Assembly: GCA_022072225.1 (NCBI GenBank)
Contig: JAJVIC010000015.1
Span: forward strand, 1-49,761
Reading direction: 5' to 3'
Length of the DNA: 49,761 nt
From: Bacteroidia bacterium
GTDB taxonomy: Bacteria; Bacteroidota; Bacteroidia; SXHM01
In this document: positions 44,079 through 49,761 of the stretch, in pieces
Position numbering within the stretch: the first letter of the stretch is position 1
Layout of the letters: each line of letters opens with the position of its first letter
Notes under the pieces: model-generated
What the model was told of the DNA's origin: nothing
What the model saw: the letters and a program-made list of their open reading frames with translations, nothing else
The model's database searches: none
Program-made: the position numbers and the translations under genes

Positions 44079-44963
44079 ATGGCAAAAGAAAAAACAGCAC
44101 AGCCCAAAAGGAAACTATACAGCCGCCTGATTAATAAATACAGGCTGGTGATTATGAATGTGGAAACGTTTGAAGAGAAGGCTTCGCTTACGCTGACACC
44201 GATGAATGTTATTACAGTGTTTGGTTCGTTGATTATTTTCCTGATTACGCTTACCATTTATATTATTGCCTTTACACCCCTGCGCGAATTTATTCCGGGC
44301 TACCCTGATGGCACAATACGCAAACTGTATCACCAGAATGTAATGAAAGCCGATTCGCTGCAAAAGGAGCTGGATTTAAAAAACATCTATATTGATAACC
44401 TCCGCCAAATCTTACTTGGTCAGGTGCCGATTGACAGCATTGGAATGAAACCGGACACCTCTTTGAAGAAACAGGAACTGAACATGAATATATCGGAAGA
44501 AGATTCAACGCTGAGGGCCGAAGTAGAGCAGGAAAGCCGCTATAATCTTTCGCCTTCGCAACGCACGAATACCAAACAGGAGGAGGGAATGAGCAGTGTT
44601 TTTTTCTTTTCACCACTGAAAGGCATGGTTTCGGAAAAGTATAATCCCGTTCAGAGCCATTTCGGTATTGATATTGTGTCTTCGTCCAACGAGCCAATTA
44701 AAGCCGCACTGGACGGTACGGTTCTTTTCTCGAGCTGGACTTCGGATACGGGATATGTAATCGGTATTCAGCATGAGAACAATCTGGTTTCGATGTATAA
44801 ACACAACTCTGCGTTGCTGAAAAAGACGGGTACATACGTGAAGGCGGGCGAGGTGATTGCCATAGTAGGTAATACGGGCGAACTGAGCTCGGGGCCGCAT
44901 CTGCATTTTGAACTGTGGCACAACGGGAAGCCTGTGAATCCGCAGGAGTATATGGTGTTTTAG
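44079..44963 (+). CDS. M23 family peptidoglycan endopeptidase
   Basis: A 294-residue inner-membrane-anchored protein. A basic N-terminus is followed by one membrane helix (about 48-68), a linker or short coiled segment, and a C-terminal M23/LytM domain. The zinc site is intact: His and Asp in S-H-F-G-I-D-I, and H-L-H-F-E near the end. It should cut peptidoglycan cross-bridges in the periplasm. This contrasts with the degenerate EnvC-like protein at 21723. Its own -7 element is at 44054, and a terminator follows at 45013. Confidence 0.92.
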   Translation: MAKEKTAQPKRKLYSRLINKYRLVIMNVETFEEKASLTLTPMNVITVFGSLIIFLITLTIYIIAFTPLREFIPGYPDGTIRKLYHQNVMKADSLQKELDLKNIYIDNLRQILLGQVPIDSIGMKPDTSLKKQELNMNISEEDSTLRAEVEQESRYNLSPSQRTNTKQEEGMSSVFFFSPLKGMVSEKYNPVQSHFGIDIVSSSNEPIKAALDGTVLFSSWTSDTGYVIGIQHENNLVSMYKHNSALLKKTGTYVKAGEVIAIVGNTGELSSGPHLHFELWHNGKPVNPQEYMVF

Positions 44964-45012
44964 GGAGAGGTTGCGTGAGGATAATCAGATATATTCTGAA
45001 TTTACTGTAAAC

Positions 45013-45046
45013 AAAAAAGGCCGCACCCTCAGGCGCAGCCTTTTTT
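45013..45046. terminator. bidirectional intrinsic terminator
   Basis: AAAAAAGGC and GCCTTTTTT enclose a partly paired GC-rich stem. It lies between the convergent genes ending at 44963 and 45062 and can serve both. Confidence 0.8.
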
Positions 45047-45061
45047 CTCAAAACCCAATCA

Positions 45062-46072
45062 TTACAACTTCGGTCCGCCTCTGAACAATACCTCTTCCGT
45101 TCCTGGATTGGTAACCCTCAGTTTCGTTTTCGTCATATCTAATCCCAACTCACCGAATTCACCTTTGAAAGTAACCTGTGGTTCCAGTACATAGCCCGCT
45201 ATACATAACCCATCATTATCATCAGTAGTACAAACCGTAACCGCATTATCGCCCGTAACCACGCGCATATAAATTTCATCCGTTGCTGATGGTAGGTTTT
45301 CCGCTACTATCACCGACTCTCCCGGTGCAATAAAAAAGTCCTGCACATCATACCCTGCGCTGTCCGATGTAGGGCCCCCGCCTATCAGTTCCAACACATG
45401 CGAAAATGTAAAACGCGATTTCAGTGCTGCATTGTTACGGGTAATCTTTTGTCCGTCATCAAGCATCTTCATCAGGTTGCGGTGCAGCTCATTGTTCGCA
45501 TTTATTTTTGCATCCGTCTGTTCCGGAGCATCCAGTTCCGCATCCGTAAAAGCTTCATACAATCCCTCAAAGCTTGTTTTTACAGTGCCTAAATCTCCCG
45601 GAAAAGTAGCAGGCATACCACCGGTAGTCAGTTCTGCTATATGCAAACCGATAAAGGTCGTTGCATCACTCAGCAGACTGTCCACACTTTCCCAGTCCTC
45701 ATGTGAGGCCGCTGCATAATAAGCATGTCCCGCAGCCAGCTTTTTGCTTTCCTGATCTTCCTCATCAAAGCCGTTATTAATAAAACTCTCCAACTGTTGC
45801 CATTTTATAAGCGCATTTTCTGCTGCTGCTTTCAGGTCCTTGCGCAATGTTTTGTGTACATCGCTGCGCTGAAACTCATCGGGTAGCGCTTTGGCGCTTT
45901 GCACCGCAGCTTTCATGTCGGTGCCGAACTGTACAGTGTACCGCGTGTTAAAAGCTTCAAAAGCCGCTTGGTTGTCCATATAACTTTTCCAGCAGATAAG
46001 GGCTACTGAATAAAGTTCATTTTGTTTGCAGTCATAGACCGGAATCGGTCTGTTCGATGATAAGGCTGACAT
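45062..46072 (-). CDS. hypothetical two-part protein
   Basis: A 336-residue protein of unrecognised family. Residues 1-230 look alpha-helical and acidic (L-I-C-W-K-S-Y-M-D-N-Q-A-A-F-E-A-F near the start, then several D/E-rich helices). Residues 230-336 look beta-rich, with D-F-F-I-A-P-G-E-S-V-I-V-A-E-N-L-P and a final V-T-N-P-G-T-E-E-V-L-F-R-G-G. There is no signal peptide. The upstream 300 bases hold an almost G-free tract, and a stand-alone HTH gene lies beyond it on the same strand. Confidence 0.7.
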   Translation of the reverse strand: MSALSSNRPIPVYDCKQNELYSVALICWKSYMDNQAAFEAFNTRYTVQFGTDMKAAVQSAKALPDEFQRSDVHKTLRKDLKAAAENALIKWQQLESFINNGFDEEDQESKKLAAGHAYYAAASHEDWESVDSLLSDATTFIGLHIAELTTGGMPATFPGDLGTVKTSFEGLYEAFTDAELDAPEQTDAKINANNELHRNLMKMLDDGQKITRNNAALKSRFTFSHVLELIGGGPTSDSAGYDVQDFFIAPGESVIVAENLPSATDEIYMRVVTGDNAVTVCTTDDNDGLCIAGYVLEPQVTFKGEFGELGLDMTKTKLRVTNPGTEEVLFRGGPKL

Positions 46073-46214
46073 AATGTTTACGTTTTCTGTTCACTCAACA
46101 GTTCTTACACTGCTTAATAGCGAACGGGTTAATACTAATTGTTTAAAAAATCACGTAACTGTTATATCATTCTTTTTTCTTTTTGGTCGTCATGCTGTCT
46201 CGCCTCATGCTAGG

Positions 46215-46339
46215 TCACCATCTCTCTTCCACCCTCCACCCTCTAACCTCCAATCTCCACCCTCCAACTTCCATCCTCCTTTTTCCACTCCAAAGTTCCC
46301 CCAAAAACCACCACCATCCCTCACATCTTTTCCATTACT
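46215..46339. other. nearly G-free pyrimidine-rich tract
   Basis: On the plus strand this stretch has one G (46295) in 125 bases. It is made of variations on CCTCCAACC/CACCCTCCA. Read on the minus strand, the strand of both flanking genes, it is purine-rich with repeated GGAGG and GGTGGAG words. No gene is supported in 46073-46376, although a frame on the plus strand is open by chance because of the composition. Confidence 0.75.
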
Positions 46340-46376
46340 GCTTTTCCCTTAATGGAAAACCACTAATCAAAAACCT

Positions 46377-46634
46377 TCACAAAATCCTTCTTCTTTTAAA
46401 CCTTCCCTTAGTATCAAAGCCATTTTCCACCGCAATGGCTGCCAGCCGTGCAGCATTATTAACTTGCAAACTCTTAAACAAAATCCGCATCTCAGTGTCC
46501 AGCGTACTGTCAGCAATTCCAAGCTCATCAGCTATTTCCTTGCGTTCAAAACCTAAGATCACCAACGCTATTATCTTAGCGTTATGCAGGGTTATCTCTG
46601 TTTTCCCGAATTTCAGATACTCAATTTTTTTCAT
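46377..46634 (-). CDS. stand-alone LuxR/GerE-type helix-turn-helix protein
   Basis: An 85-residue protein that consists almost only of a LuxR-type DNA-binding domain: I-I-A-L-V-I-L-G-F-E-R-K-E-I-A-D-E-L-G-I-A-D-S-T-L-D-T-E-M-R-I-L (shown here by residue letters) then A-A-R-L-A-A-I-A-V-E-N-G. It has a basic tail (K-G-R-F-K-R-R-R). There is no receiver or sensor domain. It may regulate itself or the hypothetical gene downstream on the same strand. The family match is moderate. Confidence 0.72.
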   Translation of the reverse strand: MKKIEYLKFGKTEITLHNAKIIALVILGFERKEIADELGIADSTLDTEMRILFKSLQVNNAARLAAIAVENGFDTKGRFKRRRIL

Positions 46635-46804
46635 CGTGTTTTTAATGTAAAAAGGTTCGTTATTCCGTTTTCTGTAAAAAGAGAGGCCCCTCCCTTTTAA
46701 TCTGATAACGCAAAACCGAAATAGTTATTGTGTTAAAAAATGTGAAAAATTGTTGGGGCGCAAAACCTTGCGCCCTCCCTTGTTATAAAGACACCATAAA
46801 TAAA

Positions 46805-46827
46805 AAAGCCACTGAAAAAGTGGCTTT
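46805..46827 (-). terminator. hairpin after DUF4325 gene
   Basis: AAAGCCACT and AGTGGCTTT pair around a 5-base loop, with A-runs that become a T-run on the minus strand. It lies 24 bases beyond the stop of the DUF4325-like gene at 46851. Confidence 0.7.
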
Positions 46828-46850
46828 AAATCTTATAGACTATTATTAAA

Positions 46851-47213
46851 TTATATCGTCTGTAGGTAATTATACAAGTACGCAGGCTCCTTAAATTTAA
46901 ATACAGGAACATCCGACTTCTTACGTTCTGTTACATTTTGGGTGTTTGCTACGCGGTGCAACATTTCTGTTATTTCTTCCACTGCATTCACTATAATTAT
47001 CATAATAGAATACTTTTCCTGCAAACGTATTTTCTCTTTATGAAATTCATCCGCAAATGAGCGCGACATAAATTCAACACCTGTAAAATCAATCTCATTC
47101 ACTTCACAAGGGTTAGTTTCAATCAGGCGTAAAATCTCCCTTGCCGCTTCCCGCGTGTTTAAGGTATCAGCTGCAAAATCCCTGATTATTATTATGTTTA
47201 GTGTTAATGCCAT
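46851..47213 (-). CDS. DUF4325 STAS-like protein
   Basis: A protein of about 120 residues matching the STAS-like DUF4325 family. It has the order R-D-F-A-A-D-T-L-N-T-R-E-A-A-R-E-I-L, then N-E-I-D-F-T-G-V-E-F-M-S-R-S-F-A-D-E-F. The last piece is the family signature around the S-R-S-F-A-D-E-F helix. Such proteins are often partners of histidine-kinase-like ATPases in regulatory or defence-related pairs, but none is seen here. The frame opens at 47261, but a minus-strand -7 element at 47220-47227 puts the start at 47213 (M-A-L-T-L-N-I-I). Confidence 0.78.
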   Translation of the reverse strand: MALTLNIIIIRDFAADTLNTREAAREILRLIETNPCEVNEIDFTGVEFMSRSFADEFHKEKIRLQEKYSIMIIIVNAVEEITEMLHRVANTQNVTERKKSDVPVFKFKEPAYLYNYLQTI

Positions 47214-47219
47214 TTTTAA

Positions 47220-47227
47220 CAAAAATA
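47220..47227 (-). promoter_or_regulatory. -7 element of DUF4325 gene, near-leaderless
   Basis: TATTTTTG on the minus strand matches TAnnTTTG and ends only 6 bases before the ATG at 47213. The transcript would begin at or within a few bases of the start codon. Confidence 0.5.
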
Positions 47228-47357
47228 GAAATTCCTTTTCAATGAGTGCTGCCACTTCCATTTATTATACCCCAGCAGGGGTGCCATACTAGTAGCCCCG
47301 CCCTCACCTGTCTCGCCTTTGGCGAGAGCCCTTTCCATTACAAAACATCTTACATCC

Positions 47358-47365
47358 TATCTTTG
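47358..47365 (+). promoter_or_regulatory. -7 element of truncated vsr, near-leaderless
   Basis: TATCTTTG matches TAnnTTTG and ends 4 bases before the ATG at 47370, again implying a leaderless or nearly leaderless transcript. Confidence 0.5.
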
Positions 47366-47369
47366 CCCT

Positions 47370-47537
47370 ATGGACATCCACTCCACCCAAACCCGCAGCT
47401 ACAACATGAGCCGCATCAAAGGCAAGGACACGAAGCCTGAAATGCTCGTGCGCAGGTTTTTATTTGCAAAAGGGTTGCGCTATAAACTGCATGATAAGAA
47501 ACTGCCCGGAAAACCGGATATTGTTTTATCGAAATGA
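47370..47537 (+). pseudogene. vsr: truncated very short patch repair endonuclease
   Basis: The first 55 residues of a Vsr endonuclease are intact: R-S-Y-N-M-S-R-I-K-G-K-D-T-K-P-E-M-L-V-R-R, then L-R-Y-K-L-H-D-K-K-L-P-G-K-P-D-I-V. The frame then stops at S-K, just where V-I-F-V-H-G-C-F-W-H and the rest of the catalytic domain (Vsr is about 135-150 residues) should follow. No continuation was seen in the next bases in other frames. Normal Vsr nicks at T:G mismatches left by deaminated 5-methylcytosine. The downstream DNA is AT-rich and unrelated, so the gene was probably cut by an insertion or replacement. Confidence 0.85.
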
Positions 47538-47574
47538 AAATTGTTATGTTTGTTGACGGTTTAAATTTTCAAAT

Positions 47575-47979
47575 ATGATTGATGTTACTTGCGCAATTAT
47601 CCTAAGAGAAAATAAAGTCCTAGTAACTCAACGAAGTGAAAGGATGAAATTGCCCTTGAAATGGGAATTCCCAGGCGGCAAGATTGAAGAAAATGAATCC
47701 GATAAGGATTGCTTATTAAGAGAAATAAAAGAAGAACTCAATTTAGAGATTGAGCTTTTAGAAAAAATTGAACCAAAGTGTTTCGACTACGAAACATTTT
47801 CAATACGACTTATTCCTTTTGTTGCATTATATGTATCGGGTGAAATTATATTAGCGGAACACAAGGATTATAAATGGCTAGAAAAGGAAGAATTAAATTC
47901 TTTGGACTGGGCTTTAGCTGATATTCCTGTCTTGGAGGAGTTCTTAAAATTGAATTATGATACAACAAGGACTCTATGA
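47575..47979 (+). CDS. NUDIX hydrolase (MutT-like)
   Basis: A 134-residue NUDIX pyrophosphohydrolase. The Nudix box is complete: G-G-K-I-E-E-N-E, then R-E-I-K-E-E-L (23-residue motif G-x5-E-x7-R-E-U-x-E-E). The N-terminus (M-I-D-V-T-C-A-I-I-L-R-E-N-K-V-L-V-T-Q-R) resembles the (d)CTP/8-oxo-dGTP type MutT proteins. It overlaps the PLD-helicase gene by 23 bases, so the two are translationally coupled and probably act together. It starts 37 bases after the broken vsr. Confidence 0.93.
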   Translation: MIDVTCAIILRENKVLVTQRSERMKLPLKWEFPGGKIEENESDKDCLLREIKEELNLEIELLEKIEPKCFDYETFSIRLIPFVALYVSGEIILAEHKDYKWLEKEELNSLDWALADIPVLEEFLKLNYDTTRTL

Positions 47980-49761
47980 ACAACTGATAAATAAATTGAT
48001 TTCTTCCAAATTGAAAAGCTTGGATAGAAACACTTTTTATGTAAAAGAAAATGCACTTGATAAAACTGAAGCTTCAAAAGTTTTATCTCAATATTTGGTT
48101 GAAGTAATTCAAGTTGCTCTTAACCTTATTTCAGGTGACGATAGTGTCGAGAAGCAAATAGAGATTTCAAATAAGATTATTCTTCTTTTAAGAACCGAGT
48201 TAGAAGATGAAGATTTTGATGAGGATTTAATAGCAACAGAGGCAAAGATTTTATCTGCTATCTTTTCAAAAATTGATGCAAGTTTCTCTGACTTTGAAAA
48301 ACATCTAAAGGAGATAACTCCTTATACTAGGCTTTCTCAAAGCGAATTATTTACCGGTAATAATGCAGGTATTTCGTTAGAAAGTGAGATTAGAAAAGAA
48401 ATTCTATCATCAGATAAAATTAGCTTCCTTGTTTCATTCATTAAGTTTTCAGGAATAAGAGTTTTTGAAAAAGAATTATTTGAGTTTACTGAAAGGGGCG
48501 GACAGTTGCAAGTAATTACTACTTCATATATGGGTGCTACTGATCTAAAAGCAGTAGAATATTTATCTGGTTTAAAGAACACAGAAATAAAGGTTTCTTA
48601 TAATACTGATAATGAAAGGCTGCATGCAAAGGCATATTTATTTTTTCGGAATACAGGTTTTCATACAGGTTATATTGGTTCATCAAATTTATCACGCTCA
48701 GCATTGACAAATGGCTTAGAGTGGAATATTAAGGTAACAACAAAGGAAGTAGGACACATTATCGATAAATTTCAAAAAACATTTGAAACATATTGGCAGG
48801 ACAAGGAATTTGAACTATTTGATAAAATACACCACTCTGAAAAATTACGAATAGCTCTAAAAAAAGAAAGAATTACTGACAAGAGTAATCCTGCTGCATA
48901 CTTTGATATTAAGCCATTTCCTTTTCAAGAAGAAATTCTAGAAAAGTTGGAAACAGAAAGAACAGTCCACAATCGTTTTAAAAATCTAATTGTTGCTGCA
49001 ACTGGAACTGGTAAGACGGTTATTTCAGCTTTTGATTTTAAGAATTTTAAAAAGAATAACCCAAGCGCAAAACTTTTATTCGTTACCCATAGAAAAGAAA
49101 TATTGCAACAAGCTCAATCAACGTTTCAAGGTGTTTTGAGAGATAATAATTTTGGAGAGTTGTGGGTTGATGGAAATGAACCTGAGAAATATGATTGTGT
49201 TTTCGCATCGGTTCAAACATTAAATAACAGAATAGGGGCATTAACTCTTTCGGAGACATATTATGATTTTATTATTATTGATGAAGTGCATCATATTGCT
49301 GCTACGAGTTACAGACCGATACTCAAACATTTTAAACCTAAAATTCTTTTAGGTTTAACTGCTACACCTGAAAGAATGGATGGAGAAGACATTTTAAAAG
49401 ATTTTTCTGATACCATAGCTGCAGAGATTAGATTGCCCGAAGCATTGAATAGAAAATTGCTTTGTCCCTTTCAGTATTTCGGAATTACAGATAGCATTGA
49501 TTTGTCTAATGCTACATGGCAAAAAGGAAGATACTTGCCCAGTGAACTAACAAGGATTTACACCAAGAATGACAAAAGGGTTGGAGAAATAATTTCTAAT
49601 CTTAACAAGTATCTAAGAGATATTAATGATGTAAGAGCTCTTTGTTTTTGCGTAACACAAGAACATGCTCAATTTATGGCTGAGAAATTTACGTTAGCCG
49701 GTTTAAAAGCAGATTACTTAGTTAGTTCTCGAAATACTTTAAGAGAAGAACTACGAAAGAA
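47957..49761 (+). CDS. PLD-nuclease/DEAD-type helicase, partial at 3' end
   Basis: The frame is open from the ATG at 47957 to the window end (601 codons, no stop). The N-terminal half carries a phospholipase-D-type motif H223-A-K-A-Y-L-F with G-S-S-N-L-S-R-S-A-L about 20 residues later. A superfamily 2 helicase core follows: Walker A A-T-G-T-G-K-T (348-354), the D-E-V-H-H box (442-446) and L-T-A-T-P-E-R-M. The order PLD-helicase suggests the large family that often ends in DUF3427, but the C-terminus is outside the window. Such proteins occur in defence islands. The start overlaps the NUDIX gene. Confidence 0.88.
   Translation, partial: MIQQGLYEQLINKLISSKLKSLDRNTFYVKENALDKTEASKVLSQYLVEVIQVALNLISGDDSVEKQIEISNKIILLLRTELEDEDFDEDLIATEAKILSAIFSKIDASFSDFEKHLKEITPYTRLSQSELFTGNNAGISLESEIRKEILSSDKISFLVSFIKFSGIRVFEKELFEFTERGGQLQVITTSYMGATDLKAVEYLSGLKNTEIKVSYNTDNERLHAKAYLFFRNTGFHTGYIGSSNLSRSALTNGLEWNIKVTTKEVGHIIDKFQKTFETYWQDKEFELFDKIHHSEKLRIALKKERITDKSNPAAYFDIKPFPFQEEILEKLETERTVHNRFKNLIVAATGTGKTVISAFDFKNFKKNNPSAKLLFVTHRKEILQQAQSTFQGVLRDNNFGELWVDGNEPEKYDCVFASVQTLNNRIGALTLSETYYDFIIIDEVHHIAATSYRPILKHFKPKILLGLTATPERMDGEDILKDFSDTIAAEIRLPEALNRKLLCPFQYFGITDSIDLSNATWQKGRYLPSELTRIYTKNDKRVGEIISNLNKYLRDINDVRALCFCVTQEHAQFMAEKFTLAGLKADYLVSSRNTLREELRK

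Noticed and set aside
46183-46650. 155-residue plus-strand frame
   Set aside because: It is open only because the G-poor tract lacks stop codons; its second half is antisense to the HTH gene.

Overview
The window looks like chromosomal DNA of a free-living Bacteroidota (Sphingobacteriia/Chitinophagia/Flavobacteriia-like). Three proteins end in type IX secretion (T9SS) C-terminal sorting domains. Many genes are preceded by the TAnnTTTG -7 element of this phylum rather than a sigma-70 box, and Shine-Dalgarno sequences are weak. The families GH92, DUF4292, DUF4412, DUF3817 and Bacteroidetes-type Crp/Fnr point the same way. No rRNA, CRISPR array or complete IS element was seen. There is one tRNA (Gln, TTG).

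Layout. 1-1950: an AT-rich lone gene bracketed by two attC-like inverted-repeat sites, which reads as an integron-type cassette without an integrase. 2072-8159: small housekeeping and stress-type genes (TPR, TonB-C, YdeI, pentapeptide repeat, DUF3817 plus Crp/Fnr, DinB, a T9SS SGNH hydrolase, MmcQ/YjbR). 8168-13648: a secreted GH92 mannosidase divergent from an outer-membrane barrel protein, a DUF4412 protein, and a secreted alpha/beta hydrolase that lacks its Ser and His. 13807-20415, minus strand: a double M16 peptidase, a TPR-adenylate cyclase and two membrane proteins. 20583-25202: a 57-aa protein, DUF4292 lipoprotein plus EnvC-like coiled-coil protein, TatA, and a phosphonate pair (PhnA-type hydrolase and PhnZ/TmpB-like HD oxygenase). 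25285-30259: the DUF177-rpmF-fabH-accB-accC cluster for fatty-acid initiation, and an RluB-type pseudouridine synthase. 30261-41076: a neighbourhood rich in lipid- and redox-type enzymes (monoacylglycerol lipase-like, EEP phosphatase, sterol desaturase/AGMO-like, two flavin monooxygenases, a divergent PLP enzyme, glycerol kinase, PI-PLC-like, SDR). 41196-44963: tRNA-Gln, two T9SS proteins, an alpha/beta hydrolase and an active-type M23 peptidase. 45062-49761: unknown proteins, a stand-alone LuxR-type HTH, a STAS-like DUF4325 protein, a truncated vsr, and a translationally coupled NUDIX / PLD-helicase pair that runs off the window and looks like the edge of a defence island.

A second theme is the number of intergenic inverted repeats. 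Several belong to recurring families (CGTCATTGCGAG..., CACCGCAGAGGCGC..., CCCCTCC...AAGGAGGGG, GCCAAGAATTACAC...). Some lie between convergent genes, where they may also terminate transcription, and one sits inside the start of the EnvC-like reading frame. The most distinctive signals are the attC-like cassette, the PhnA/PhnZ-like pair, the vsr breakpoint with its NUDIX/PLD-helicase operon, and the apparently catalytically dead secreted hydrolase.
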